This document shows positions 10,905 to 24,323 of a stretch of 64,000 nt of DNA, one piece after another. The stretch is from NCBI GenBank assembly GCA_021234155.1, contig JAJEKV010000314.1, positions 1 to 64,000 on the forward strand, read 5' to 3'. A model generated the notes under the pieces. That model was given only the letters and a program-made list of their open reading frames with translations. It did no database searches and was not told the origin of the DNA. Every line of letters begins with the position of its first letter. Positions within the stretch are counted from its first letter, which is position 1. Source of the DNA: Isoetes taiwanensis (lineage: Eukaryota; Streptophyta; Lycopodiopsida; Isoetales; Isoetaceae). The translations under genes were made by a program, and so were the position numbers.

Positions 10905-13900
10905 TAATTTGTTGCCGAGGGCTCTAGAAGGGTTTACGTTTTGGGGGCGAGTCACAGTGCATTTGCACTTGGGACTGGCCAGAAGCGGCAATAGAGAATC
11001 ACGGAACAAGGGCCCGGCGGGGCGGAGTTTGGGCCTTTCCTCCTCCCGATGTGGCAAGTAGAAGTCGGTAGCTTTTGCGATGGCAAGACATTAAGTAAAT
11101 TCGCAATTAATGCATTGCGAAAATAAATTCGGGTTTTTGCCGGTAGGATCCTAATTCATCTCGGCCTACGGCCCAATTTTGAATTTTTAGGAGAAGGTCT
11201 AGGTCAAAGGGTTAGCATTAGAGCGGTCGGGGCGGCGGGTTGCGGAACAACAGAGGCTGGCACCCTTCCCAAGTCAAGCGAGGCGGGGACCTTGCGGGGA
11301 TCCCTCACAAGAGGGGAGAGTCCAGGACCCGAGGCCGGGATCCAAAAAGTTCGAGGCGACCCTTCTGGCGGCGCTCCCGTGCTGCGCTAATGACCACCCT
11401 CGGGCCCGGTTCCCCTATCCGACCGTTGGATCCTCCGTTCGGGGGCCCCTCGCCGGGGAAGGTCAAAAGATTCCAGATCGGTCGGGAGAACTTGTCAAAC
11501 CCAGCGGAGGCGTCGATGTCGACCTTGTAGAAACCGCCTTGTTTTGTCGTTCGAGACGCAGGGATGCTCGGAATGGCAAATAGACCACGCCAAATCGTCA
11601 GGAATGGCGAAATTACCCTAGGGAGCAAGTTACGGTGGGTTTTGCGAAAGAAGGAAACACTCCGCCCTCCACGGCGATTATCCATGCACATCCTAGGCCA
11701 ATTATTTCTGAGTGTGATGGAAGTGAGCTACTTTGGCTTCTTGGGTTCGGGTGGTCTTACGGCCCGCGGAACTTGGTCCCGAGGGCAATGTCGGCGTTAC
11801 GAGTCCATTGGCGAGAGTCGGATCAGCGATTGGGAGGGGAGGTCGCCCGTCCAGTCCCCAGGGGCCTTGGGGAGAGAAATTTGGGGCAAGCGACCTCAGG
11901 AGGATTTTAGGAGTCGCTCTGGCGTCAACACCCCAACTCCACTTCAAGACCACGGCGCAAGGTCCGGCCCGAATCGACAAGGAGGGCCTCGGCGTAAACC
12001 ACAGTGTGGGTTGCCGGGCTCTAGAAGGGTTTACGTTTTGGGGGCGAGTCTGTCATTGCACTTGGGACCTGGCGAGGCGGTAGAGAATCTGAACAAGGGA
12101 GGCCCGGCGGGCCGGAGTTTGGGCCTTTCCTCCTCCCGATGTGGCAAGTAGAAGTCGAGCTTTTTGCGATGGCAAGACATTAAGTAAATTCGCAATTAAT
12201 GCATTGCCGCGAAAATAAATTCGGTTTTGCGGGGGGGATCCTAATTCATCTCCGGCCTACGGCCCAATTTTGAATTTTTAGGAGAAGGTCTAGGTCAAAG
12301 GGTTAGCATTAGAGCGGTCGGGGCAGCCCGGTTGCGAGAACAGCAGGCTGGCACCCCTTCCCAAGTCAAGCGAGGCCCGGGACCTTGCGGGGATCCCTCA
12401 CAAGAGGGAGAGTCCAGGACCCGGGGGCGGGATCAAAAAAGTTCGAGGCAGACCCTTCTGGCGGCGCTCCCGGGGGCTGCGCTAATGACCACCCTCCGGG
12501 CCCGGTTCCCCTATCCGGCCAGATTTGGATCCTCCGTTCGGGGGCCCCTCTTGGGGAAGGTCCAAAGATTCAGATCGGTCAGGAGAACTTGTCAAACCCT
12601 TGAAGCGTCGATGTCGGCCTTGTAGAAACCGCCTTTGTTTTGTCGTTCGAGACGCAGGGATGCTCGGGAATGGCAAATAGACCACCAAATCGTCAGGAAT
12701 GGCGAAATTACCCTAGGGAGCAAGTTACGGTCGGTTTTTGCGAAAGAAGGAAACACTCCCGCCCTCCCACGGCGGTATCCGCATGCACATCCTAGGCCAA
12801 TTGACTACGAGTGTGATGGAAGTGAGCTACTTTGGCGCTTCTTGGGTTCGGGTGGTCTTCGGCCCGCGGAACTTGGTCCCCAGGGCAATGTCGGCGTTAC
12901 GGAGTCCATTGGCGGTCGGTCAGCGATTGGGAGGAGGCGGAGGTGGCCCGTCCGTCCCGAGGGCCTTGGGGAGAGGAAATTTGGGAGACAAGCGACCTCG
13001 AGGAGGGATTTTAGGGTCAGCTCTGGCGTCAACACTAACCCACTTCAAGACGCGGCGCAAGGTCGCCGAATCGACAGGAGAGGGCCTCGAAGCGTAAACC
13101 ACGTGGGTTGCAGGGGCTCTAGAAGGGTTTACGTTTTGGGGGGCGGAATCTGGTACATTGCACTGGGACTGGCAGAAGCGCAAGTAGAGAATCTGAACAA
13201 GGGAGGCCCGGCGGGGCGGAGTTTGGGCCTTTCCTCCTCCCGATGTGGCAAGTAGAAGTCGAGTAACACAATTGATGGCAAGACATTCGTAAATTCGCAA
13301 TTAATGCATTGCACGAAAATAAATTCGGTTTTTTGCGGTAGGATCCCTAATTCATCTCGGCCTACGGCCCAATTTTGAATTTTTAGGAGAAGGTCTAGGT
13401 CAAAGGGTTAGCATTAGAGCGGTCGGGGCAGCGGATTCGCGGGCAACAGCAGGTGGCACCCTTCCCAAGTCAAGCGAGGCGGGGACCTTGCGGGGATCCC
13501 TCACAAGAGGGAGAGTCCAGGACCCGGGGGCGGGATCAAAAAGTTCGAGGCAGCCCTTCTGGCGGCTCTCCCGGGGCTGCTGCGCTAATGACCACCCTCG
13601 GGCAGGTTCCCCTATCCGGCCGTTGGATCCTGGATTCGGGGGCCCCTCTTGGGGAAGGTCCAAAGATTCAGATCGGTCGGGAGAACTTGTCAAACCCTTG
13701 ATCGTCGATGTCGGCCTTGTAGAAACGCCTTTGTTTTGTCGTTAGAGACGCAGGGATGCTCAGGAATGGCAAATAGACCTACCAAATCGTCAGGAATGGC
13801 GAAATTACCCTAGGGAGCAAGTTACCGCGGTGGGTTTTGCGAAAGAAGAAACACTCCGCCCTCCGCGGCGGTATCCATGCACATCCTAGGCCAATTGATT

Positions 13901-16900
13901 CACGAGTGTGATGGAAGTGAGCTACTTTGGCGCTTCTTGGAGTTGAGGGTGGTCTTACGGCCCACGGAACTTGGTGATTTAGAGGGGGGCAATGTCGGCG
14001 TTAATTTTGAGTCCATTGGCGAAGTCGGTCAGCGATCAGGGAGGCCCGGAGGTAAGCGCCCGTCGATCCCAGGGGCCTTGGGGGGAGAGAAATTTGGGGC
14101 AAGCAGCCTGGGAGGATTTTAGGGTCAGCGCTGGCGTCAACACCCCAACCCACTTCAAGAATGTATGGCGCAAAGGTCGGCCGAATCGACAAGGAGAGGG
14201 CCTCGAAGCGTAAACCACAGTGGGTTGCGGGGCTCTAGAAAGGGTTTACGTTTTGGGGGCGAGTCTGTCTGTTGCACTGGGACTGGCCAGAAGCGGCTGT
14301 AGAATACGAACAAGGGGAGGCGGCGGGGCGGAGTTTGGGCCTTTCCTCCTCCCGATGTGGCAAGTAGAATTCGAGGCTTTGCGTTTGATGGCAAGACATT
14401 AGTAAATTCGCAATTAATGCATTGCCACGAAAATAAATTCGGTTTTTGCGGTAGGGATCCCTAATTCATCTCGGCCACGGCCCAATTTTGAATTTTAGGA
14501 GAAGGTCTAGGTCAAAGGGTTAGCATTAGAGCGGTCGAGGGGCAGCGGATTTGCGGGGCAGCACCGGCTGGCACCCTTCCCCAAGTCAAGCGAGGAGGCG
14601 GGGACCTTGCGGGGATCCCTCACAAGAGGGGGAGAGTCCAGGACCCGGGAGCCGGGGATCAAAAAAGTTCGAGGCTGACCCTTCTGGCGGCGCTCCCGAG
14701 GCTGCGCTAATGACCACCCTCCGGGCCAGGTTCCCCTATCCGGCCGTTGGATCCTCCGTTCGGGGGCCCCTCTTGGGGAAGGTCAAAAGATTCAGATCGG
14801 TCAGGAGAACTTGTCAAACATGAGGCGTCACGATGTCGACCTTGTAGAAACCGCCTTGTTTTGTCGTTAGACGCAGGGATGCTCAGGAATGGCAAATAGA
14901 CCACGCCAAAATCGATGGGAATGGCGAAATTACCCTAGGGAGCAAGTTACCGCGGTCGGTTTTGCGAAAGAAGAAACACTCCGCCCTCCCGCCCGGTATC
15001 CGCATGCATCATCCTAGGCCAATTGACTTTGAGAGTGTGATGGAAGTGAGCTACTTTGGCTTCTTGGAGTTGGTGGTCTTACGGCCCGCGGAACTTAGTC
15101 CCCGAGGGCAATGTCGGCGTTCCAACGAGTCCATTGGCGAGTCGGTCCAGCGATTGGGAGGGCGGAGGTCGCCCGTCCGTCCCGGGGCCTTGGGGAGAGG
15201 AAATTTAGGGGGCAAGCAGCCTCAGGGAGGATTTTAAGTCCAGCGCTCTGGCGTCAACACTAACCCACTTCAAGACGGTTTTGGCGCAAGGTCCGGTAGA
15301 ATCGACAAGGAGAGGGCCTCCAAGCGTAAACCACGTGGGTTGCCGGGCTCTAGAAGGGTTTACGTTTGGGGGCGAGTCTGTCTGTTGCACTTGGGACTGG
15401 CCAGAAGCGGCGGCGAGAATCACGCAAGGGGGGGCGGCGGGCCCGGAGTTTGGGCCTTTCCTCCTCCCGATGTGGCAAGTAGAAGTCGAGCGGCTTTTTG
15501 CGTGATGGCAAGACATTAAGTAAATTCCAATTAATGCATTGCGAAAATAAATTCGGTTTTGCCGGTGGGATCCCTAATTCATCTCCGGCCTACGGCCCAA
15601 TTTTGAATTTTGGAGAAGGTCTAGGTCAAAGGGTTAGCATTAGAGCGGTGGGGCAGCGGATTGCGGGAACAGCAGAGGTGGCACCCTTCCCCAAGTCAAG
15701 CGAGGCCCGGGGACCTTGCAGGGGATCCCTCACAAGAGGGGAAGTCCAGGACCCGAGGCCCGGGATCAAAAAGTTCAGGCAGACCCTTCTGGCGGCGCTC
15801 CCGGGGCTGCCGCTAATGACCACCCTCGGGCCGGTTCCCCCTATCCGGCCGTTGGATCCTCCTGGTTCGGGGGCCCCTCTTGGGAAGGTCAAAAGATTCC
15901 AGATCGGTCAGGGAGAACTTGTCAAACCCAGCGGAAGCGTCCTCGATGTCGGCCTTGTAGAAACCTTAGCTTGTTTTGTCGTTAAGACGCACCGGGGATG
16001 CTCAGGAATGGCAAATAGACCACCAAATCGTCAGGAATGGCGAAATTACCCTAGGGAGCAAGTTACGCAGTCGGTTTTTTGAAAGAAGGAAACACTCCGC
16101 CCTCCACGGCGGTATCAGCATGCACATCCTAGGCCAATTGATTCACGAGTGTGATGGAAGTGAGCTACTTTGCGCTTCTTGGAGTTAGGGTGGTCTTACG
16201 GCCCACGGAACTTGGTCCCAGGGGCAATGTCGGCGTTGAGTCCATTGGCGGTCCGGTCAGCGATTCAGGAGGCGGAGGTCGCCCGTCGTCCCCGGGCCTT
16301 GGGGAGGAAATTTGGGGCAAGCGGCCTCAGGAGGGGATTTTAGGGTCAGCGCTCTGGCGTCAACACCCCAACTCCACTTCAAGACCGCAGCGCAAGGTCC
16401 GGCCGAATCGACAAGGAGAGGGCCTCAAAGCGTAAACCACGTGGGTTGCCGGGCTCTAGAAGGGTTTACGTTTTGGGGGCGAGTCTGTCAATGTTGCACT
16501 TGGGACCTGGCGGCGGCGGAGAATACAGGAACAAGAGGCCCGGCGGGAGGGGTTTGGGCCTTTCCTCCTCCCGATGTGGCAAGTAGAAGTCGAGCTTTTG
16601 TTGTGGCAAGACATTGCGTAAATTCGCAATTAATGCATTGCGAAAATAAATTCCGGTTTTGCCCAGTGGGATCCCTAATTCATCTCCGGCCTGCGGCCCA
16701 ATTTTGAATTTTCGGAGAAGGTCTAGGTCAAAGGGTTAGCATTAGAGCGGTCGGGGCAGCGGGTTGCGGGAACAGCAGGGCTGGCACCCTTCCCCAAGTC
16801 AAGCGAGGCGGGACCTTGCGGGGATCCCTCACAAAGGGAGAGTCCGGGACCCGGGGAGGCGGGATCAAAAAAAAAAGTTCGAGGCAGACCCTTCTGGCGG

Positions 16901-19900
16901 CGCTCCCGGGGCTGCCGCTAATGACCACCCTCGACCCGGTTCCCCTATCCGGCCGTTGGATCCTCCGGATTCGGGGGCCCCTCTTCCGGGAAGGTCAAAA
17001 GATTCCAGATCGGTCCGGGAGAACTTGTCAAAGCCGGCGTCGATGTCGGCCTTGTAGAAAACCTTGCTTTTTTGTCGTTCGAGACCTTTGGGGATGCTCG
17101 GAATGGCAAATAGACCACCAAATCGTCCAGGAATGGCGAAATTACCCTAGGGAGCAAGTTACACGGTCGGTTTTGCGAAGAAGGAAACACTCCGCCCTCC
17201 CGGCGGTATCGCATGCACATCCTAGGCCAAGTGACTACGAGTGTGATGGAAGTGAGCTACTTTGGCTTCTTGGAGTTGGGTGGTCTTAAGCCCGCGGAAC
17301 TTGGTCCCAGGGCAATGTCGACGAGTCCATTGGCGGAGTCGGATCGATTAGGAGGAGGAGGTGCCCGTCAGTCCCGGGGGGCCTTGGGGAGGAAATTTGG
17401 AGACAGCGACCTGGGAGGATTTTAGGGTCAGCGCTCTGGCGTCAACACCCCAACTCCCACTTCAAGACCACGAGCAGGTCCCGCCCGAATCTTGAGGAGA
17501 GGGCCTCCAGAAACGTAAACCCTGTGGGTTGCCAAGGCTCTAGAAGGGTTTACGTTTTGGGGGCGGAGTCCCTGTCTCTACATTGCACTGGGACTGGCAG
17601 CGGCTAGAATCACGGAGCAAGGAGGCAGCCGGCCCGGAGTTTGGGCCTTTCTCCTCGATGTGGCAAGAGTAGAAGTGAGGCGCTTTTAGATGGCAAGACA
17701 TTAAGTAAAAATTCACCAATTAATGCATTGCACGAAAATAAATTTCGGTTTTGCGGTGGGATCCCTAATTCATCTCGGCCTACGGCCCAATTTTTGAATT
17801 TTGGAGAAGGTCTAGGTCAAAGGGTTAGCATTAGAAGCGGTCGGGGCAGCAGTTGCGAGGGGCAACCGAGCTGGCACCCTTCCCCAAGTCAAGCGAGGCC
17901 GGGACCTTGCGGGGATCCCTCACAGAGGGGAGAGTCCAGGACCCAGGAGGCGGGATCCAAAAAGTTCGAGGCAGCCCCTTCTGGCGGCGCTCCCGGGGGC
18001 TGCGCTAATGACCACCCTCCGGGCCGGTTCCCCTATCCGGCCAGTTGGATCCTCCGTTCGGGGCCCCTCTTGGGGAAGGTCAAAGATTCAGATCGGTCGG
18101 GAGAACTTGTCAAACCGGAGGCGTCGATGTCGGCCTTGTAGAAACCCTTTGTTTTGTCGTTCGAGACGCAGGGATGCTCGGAATGGCAAATAGACCCTGC
18201 CAAATCGTCGGAATGGCGAAATTACCCTAGGGAGCAAGTTACGGTGGGTTTTCTTGAAAGAAGGAAACACTCCGCCCTCCGCGGCAATTTATCCCATGCA
18301 CATCCTAGGCCAATTGATTCACGAGGTGTGATGGAAGTGAGCTACTTTAGCTTCTTGGAGTTGGTGTGGTCTTACCAGTCCCAGGGCGGAACAGTGGGCA
18401 ATGTCGGCGTTGGTCCATTGGCAGGAGTCTGGCGTCAACACCCAACTCCACTTCCAGGGGCGGAGGGGCCTCGCCCTGTGGGTTGGGTCCCGGAAAGGGG
18501 CCTTGGGGGGCAATGCGCAAGGGGCAAGCTACAGCCTGGGAACTTTTAGGAGTCATTGGTCAACACTAACCCACTTCAAGACCACGGGATCCCTAATTCA
18601 GGTACGGCCCGGCGAATCGACAAAGGAGGGCCCTCGGGTAAACCAGGCGGTGGGTTGCGAGGGCTCTAGAAGGAGGTTTCGTTTTGGGGGTCCGAGAATC
18701 TGGGGCCGATGTAGTTTAAGCCCCTTTGTTTGATGTGGAGACGAGGGGATGCTCAGGAATGGCAAAAATGTCGGCAAGATCCTAATTGGCGAGCAATGGG
18801 TTAACATTCGGTCGGGGAGGTTGCCGTCCTTCCCGGGGTCAAGGGGGGACCATTTTTAGGACCCGAGGGCCGGGATTTCAGGAGGAGTTTTAGGGTCCCT
18901 ACCACCCTCTGGCGTCCAACACCCCAACTCCCACTTCAAGACGGTCAAGGAGAGGGGGTCAAACGTAAAGGCGTCGACCGAATCACGACAGGAGGGAGGG
19001 CCTCGGCGTAAACCCCACTGTGGGTTGCGAAAGAAGGATTTACACTCTAGAAGGGTTTTACGTTTCGACAAGGGGGCGAAGTCCTGGTCTTTTCAGCCGC
19101 GGAACTTGGTTTCGAGGGGCAATGTCGGCGTTAGAGGTCCATTGGCGAGAGCCAAATGGCGGTTAGGAGGGGGAGGTTGCGGAGTTCTTCCCGGGGCCTT
19201 GGGGATTTGGGAAAAGCGAGCTAGGGAGGATTTTTGTGCTCACGGCGTCTTTTCAACTCCACTTCAAAGACATCGCTAGGTCGGCGAATCGACAAGGAGA
19301 GGGCCTCCCGGCGTAAACCACAATGGGTTGCCGGGCTCTAGAAGGGTTTACGTTTTGGGAGAAGTCGGTCTTTTGCCGCAGAACTTGGTTTAAAACAATA
19401 TGCGTTACCAGTCGTTAGGCGAGCCAAATCGGATTAGGGAGGGAGGTTGCAGTTCTTCCCGGGGCCTTAGGGGAGAGAAATTTGGGGAAGCGGCCTCCGG
19501 AGGGATTTTGGACGCTACGGCGTCAACACCCCAACTCCACTTCAAGACACATGCTAGGTCGGCAGAGAATCGACAAGGGAGGGCCTGAAGCGTAAACCAC
19601 AGTGAGTTGCGGGGCTCTAAAGGGTTCGTTTTTATTGCGGTGGAGCGAGGCAGCACGAAATAGCAAAGGGAACTGGGCGGAGTTTGGACTGTCCTCCTCG
19701 ATGTGGCAACCCGGCTTTTGGATGGCAACCTACGATTAAATTCATAATTAATGCATTGCGAAAATAAATTCTGATTTTTGCCAGCTGGATCCTAATTCAT
19801 CTCGGCCTGCGGCCCAATTTTTCAGAATTTTTGGAGAAGGTCTAGGTCAAAGGGTTAGTATTAGAACCGTCGGGGGGGCGGATTCTTGAGGCAGCCAGGA

Positions 19901-19905
19901 GCTGA
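10905..19905. repeat. Large tandem array of about 1.1-kb GC-rich units
   Basis: The marker caattaatgcattg recurs at 11104, 12193, 13298, 14411, 15528, 16627 and 17717, then in degraded form at about 19745. Spacings are 1089, 1105, 1113, 1117, 1099 and 1090 bp. Other landmarks recur in order: ctctagaagggtttacgttt, ggtctaggtcaaagggttag, attaccctagggagcaag and catcctaggccaatt. Units differ mainly by short GC-rich indels with few substitutions. From about 18330 the units are rearranged and shortened. Open frames inside are not conserved between units, so this is satellite-like rather than coding. Confidence 0.92.
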
Positions 19906-20970
19906 TTTGGGATTTGGAAGATTTGGAAGATCACGGATTGACTTCAAGCCACAAAGAAACATAAATTTAGTGGCTGCTTCTCGGTCGAGGTTGGAGAAAA
20001 AATCCATTTGTTGTCCATCTAAACTTCTAAGAATGTGCATTTGAAAGATTTAGAACATGGAAGTGTCCCATTTTGTAAGAGCTACGGGGAAGTCCAAACC
20101 ACAAATAATCTCGGAAATTTGGTTCTAGTCGGTCAAGTCGAAATGTCGTGAGAAACCTCGGGCTCGAAATGGCAAATCTGAAGAAGGCGATATCCAACAG
20201 AAGAATGCAAAATATCTTCAAGAATCCTTGGATCATGTTCATGCATATGTATCAATGCTAGATTGTACCCAAAGAGAAAATATAACAATGTACAAAACAT
20301 AGGTTTATTGAACAAAGATCCTTGAACAATTCAGCATACTCCTCGAGCTTGGCTTATGGTTTCTATCGTGAAGTCCTCCACTTGTCCATCCCCTTTGAAC
20401 CATAGCTCCATGTCAAGTATGTCTGGCGTCAGCCATGCATATGTAAATAAACCCGCTAGTATCATGTTAATCTTTGTTTTTCTGTGGTGCTTCAAACCCG
20501 ACCATCTTTTCAAGAAGCACCCTCATCATGCTAAATGACTCTTTGGTTCCTAGCAATTTGGTGGTGCCTTCTCACCAATCACATACTTCTTTAACACTTT
20601 CATCCAGATGGATCGTTGTTTCATAGTCCTCATCTTGAGTGGAGGAGGGTTCACGGAGGATTCCCTTCCTTCTCATGCCCTCGGCGGCTCCTACACCAAG
20701 CTATAGATTAGAAAATAGATAAAATACAATAAAGTGTATAAACTACGAGTGTAGCCTTACTTGTGAAGGCGGGTTCCATATCTCTGCTCTTGAATCCTCA
20801 TCTCCTCCACAGAATGCGGTTCAAGCGGAAAAGCATACCTTCCATGGCCATGTATCCCAAAAGCAATAAAAAAAAAAACTCACAATAGCGCAATGAAAAC
20901 TAGGATCAGGGATGGATTCGCAATACTCAAATCATAAAAGAAATGGGAAAAATGAAAGGCCCGATGACTT
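19906..20970. other. CACTA interior with no recognised gene
   Basis: Minus-strand frames (about 20700-19900) have coding-like composition but many stops and no motif I can name. A short A-tract lies at about 20870. Confidence 0.35.
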
Positions 20971-20979
20971 TTAAAGAAC

Positions 20980-21085
20980 GAGCGTCGTTTTAAGGCGTAT
21001 AGGCGTCGTTTAACGGCGTTTTAAAGGTCGTTAACGGCGTCTATAACGACGTTAACGGCTACAACGACGTCGTCGAAATTTGTTT
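20980..21085. repeat. Internal cluster of CACTA subterminal-type repeats
   Basis: Short units such as gcgtcgtttaacggcg, gtcgttaacggcgt and acgacgttaacgg are packed into about 100 bp in both orientations, like those at the outer CACTA ends. I find no CACTA terminus directly beside it. Confidence 0.75.
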
Positions 21086-21208
21086 TAAGTCGTATTTAAT
21101 TAAAAGTGGGACTCATTCCATTCCCATTTTTTTGAACCGGTTAATTTACATAAAAGTAGCACCCGACCGAAAACTATCCTTAATTGAATTTTTTGAATAA
21201 AACTCGAA

Positions 21209-21904
21209 TCAGAAGTACGTCTTTGCAGTTTTCCCAGGGTTCGCTGATCGAGAACAAAAAACAATGCAACTGAAACAAAGGAAATTCATTAAAGTTTGAA
21301 ACCAAAGATGTAGTTGAAAAAAATTTTTATTAATAAATTGAGCGGATACAATGTATTTTACATCGGACCTTGAGAGACCATGGCGGTCTTCTTTGTCACC
21401 TCTGATCACATCATCTTGGTAGGTGGTCCACCTTAGGGGATTAACTTGCGCTTCTTCATGCCGTCTGCAAGCCTTGGGGGCAACTTTGAAGGTGTGGAAT
21501 GCCTCGTGGAGGTGCCTACGGAGCTCTGGGCCGACTGTCCACCGACTTCTCCACTCGCCTCCATGACCTTTCGCCGAATATGCTCCTTCCCCAACCTCCG
21601 TGGATGTTATGCAATGCTTGCAATATGCCTTGAGCTTCTGGACTTTCTCTTTGTTCTTCGCTTTGTTCTTTATTCCCGGGGTGTAGCGAGCAACCTCTCG
21701 AATTCGCGAGCAACCTTGTCCCAAAGGCGGGCAAGGTGTAGCGTGACACGGATCGTGCGAAGCGGTATTTCTTCCGCCTTGGCGGGATCCGTGCCGCTGG
21801 AGGCGGTCTGTGATGCTGGCGGGATGCATCTTTGGTGTCGGATCTGTGCACTGAACCCACGGAGCAAGGAGAGTATGATTAACAATTACGGTGTCATTAG
21901 TCAA
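21209..21904 (-). other. Open minus-strand frame of unknown nature
   Basis: A 231-codon open frame is basic and rich in K, R and H. An overlapping frame contains WDKVAREFERLLATPRE, which could be a helical DNA-binding segment. The frames seem to trade off through frameshifts. I do not recognise the protein. It sits between the internal repeat cluster and the palindrome-rich zone. Confidence 0.3.
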
Positions 21905-22325
21905 AAGAGCGTTGAAATCAAATTACAGCGGAGAACATTCATTCCATACAAGCGCATCCAATGGCGTCCGAAGTAGTGTCTTTCTCGACTCGCAGTCGAG
22001 AAAGGCCCATAAAAAATCAAAGTACAACCATTCTCATTAGAATATGGTTGCATCCAATCACTGCGGAAGCATACAAATGCTTTTGTCAGCGAGACAACTA
22101 GCATGCCTTTCTCGACTCATGAGTGAGAAAGTCGAGAAACAATGTACAAGCATTATCATAATAGATTGTACAAGCATATCATCAACACGACAAGCATGCC
22201 TTTCTGGGCTTCGTGAGTCGAAAGGCATCAACTCAATATACAAGTATATTCATTACAAAATGGTCAATACATGTGTTCAAGTTCGATTACAATATTCACA
22301 CAATTTGACTATCTCGGCGAGGGGG

Positions 22326-22996
22326 TCACTCTTCTTGTTCACCAAAGTATTTGTCGTCCATAGCTTTCATGATCGGCTTCACTCTCTGGATCGGGTTAGT
22401 GAGGCTCGGATGGTTCGTAAGCACATCGGCGACAAGAATGGCAAAGAGGATTCCGCCAAGGCGGGGGAGTCCGAAGGACAACCACCTATCTGTCTCATAT
22501 TCTTGGTCGATATGGCTTAGCAATGATTGTATTTTCGCGGCGTTATGATAGCACTTGTAGGCGAAGTCGTCTATGATCAGCGTGTTGTGTTTGCCAAAGT
22601 CTGGAATTGCTCATAAACCTTTGTCCGGCCTTTTCACCATTATAGGCTTCCCCTTTGTGATGGCTGGATCGAGATCCTTCACATGCTCGACCCTTTCGTT
22701 TCCCCAAGCGAACTTGAACTCAAAACTGAAATGCCGAGAACACCAAGAACATTGACAATATTTTTCTTTGCCATACAAGACCATATAGCCACTTGAATCC
22801 GTGCGGGCACCATTCAATAATTTCCTTAGCTCACGGGCCTCGGATACACTATTTTATGCTCTCTGTTTTCACACGGGATCTGAGGTGTTAATCTAGGGGG
22901 CGTCTTTGTCGTGGTATCTGCGGCTAATACTCCATTGGCGTCAAATATTACAAGCTTGGTGGGACCGGTGGATCGATTGGAGTTTGGCTCGACCAT
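22326..22996 (-). pseudogene. FCP1/NLI-type HAD phosphatase-like gene fragment
   Basis: The FCP1-homology family comprises HAD-fold phosphatases, classically acting on the RNA polymerase II tail. The minus strand starts MVEPNSNRS and soon reads KLVIFDANGVLA, in place of the D-x-D/N-G-x-L signature (second acidic residue lost). It then reads ENREHKIVYPRP, VAIWSCMAKKN in a shifted frame, FKFAWGNERVEHVKDLDP, GKPIMVKR and GKHNTLIIDDFAYKCYHNAA. These are in the order seen in plant FCP1-like proteins. At least two frameshifts and one in-frame stop are present. The match is by recalled motif pattern. The copy is probably captured and inactive. Confidence 0.65.
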
Positions 22997-23454
22997 ATTT
23001 CCGGTTCATCGGGATCAAATCACGGGATCATTAACTTTTCAGGGTTTTGTGGCAGTGTCTTGCTCACGGATTTTCATTCGCATTCTCCTCATGGCGTGAA
23101 CGTTGGAATCCATTGACAATGATTTGGAGTTGAGCTCGAATTCCACTGAAATGATGACAGTATTCTTCGAGAAAGGAAAAGGTATTGAAAGGAAAGCGAG
23201 TTTTTCGACTCATGGTCGAGAAACACCGTTAAACAAAGTAAACTCACCTCAATCTCGGGCTTTCAATAATGTTTTCGGCGACATTACGGTCCAATCCGCC
23301 GACATCCTCGTCTCGTCGGGTTTGTCTCCCTCGTCCTCGTCGTCTTTCTTTGCTTCCATTTGTCTTCCTCCTTGAAATGCTCATGAAGCAGATCAAGTAT
23401 ATTTGAATGGTTTCAACCATGTCCTTATTTCCAACCACGGATATAGGTTTCATT

Positions 23455-24323
23455 CAAAGCGGCATAGCCCCCACTGAGAGAAACAGGCCATTCATGTACC
23501 ACTCGCATACAATTTGATCTTCCTCGACCAAGCTGGTTATGAAGTACTTGATAACTCTTGGCGGATAGAATTCTATGTATAGGACGGTCGCACCATCCTT
23601 TCTGACCTTGTCCATCGATGGAACATCCTCCATAAACCTGCCCCCCCTTCCGGGTTCCATCGCTCTTGAGAGATCATGAACTTGTCGAGATAATGATGCT
23701 CGCTAGACCACCACTTATCGATCAAATGGCCCGATCTTGAAATCAAAACCAAAACTATGTTGGCAAAGCTTGGTGCCTTGGCAAGCCAAGTCTGCACTCA
23801 TGATCAAGTTGGTATATGGAGTGCATGATCTTGTTGGTGAAGTTAATATCCGGTGCCCATTGGGAGACAGCCGGTTGTTTGATTGCCGGCATGCAAAAGA
23901 CAAAGGCGAAAGTATCGAGTCGGTCATGTCGAACACGTCTTGTACCCTTTGCTCTATGTCGGCTTTGTCATAAAAAGGTGGGGTCTTGATCATATTGATG
24001 GCAAATAGTGCCCCGGGTCCAGTGCGGTTCGGACCACCAAATCCCTTGTGTCCCAAAGTAACCCAGAAATGGGGGGAGCTATCGTGCGCCTTAAATGGGA
24101 CCACCCAGAATCCAAGCTTCCTTTTGAGAATTGCCATAGCACGTTCGGGGAAAGGAAGGGTTTTAACGATGCGCTTCAGCTTGGTGTTGATGTAGGGTTG
24201 ACATAGGCGGTTCAATTCCTTCATGTCTTCCTCATCAAGGGCAGCCTTTTCCTTGTAATAATCAAATTCATGGTATTCATTAGATGCAACGTTGCAGAAC
24301 TCCGTGATGCCTTCTTCTAACAT
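23455..24323 (-). CDS. Unrecognised protein-coding region upstream of the FCP1-like gene
   Basis: The minus strand has a clean frame of 202 codons from 24323, beginning MLEEGITEFCNVASNEYHEF. It includes LPFPERAMAILKRKLGFWVV and DIEQRVQDVFDMTDSIL and is followed by a shifted continuation toward 23455. Amino-acid use looks like a real protein. I cannot assign a family. It shares strand with the FCP1-like gene about 500 bp downstream and may be an earlier exon of the same transcription unit. Confidence 0.45.

Noticed and set aside
11240-17425. Many overlapping open frames in the tandem array as genes
   Set aside because: The frames are not kept from one repeat unit to the next and break at every indel; GC-rich sequence simply lacks stops.
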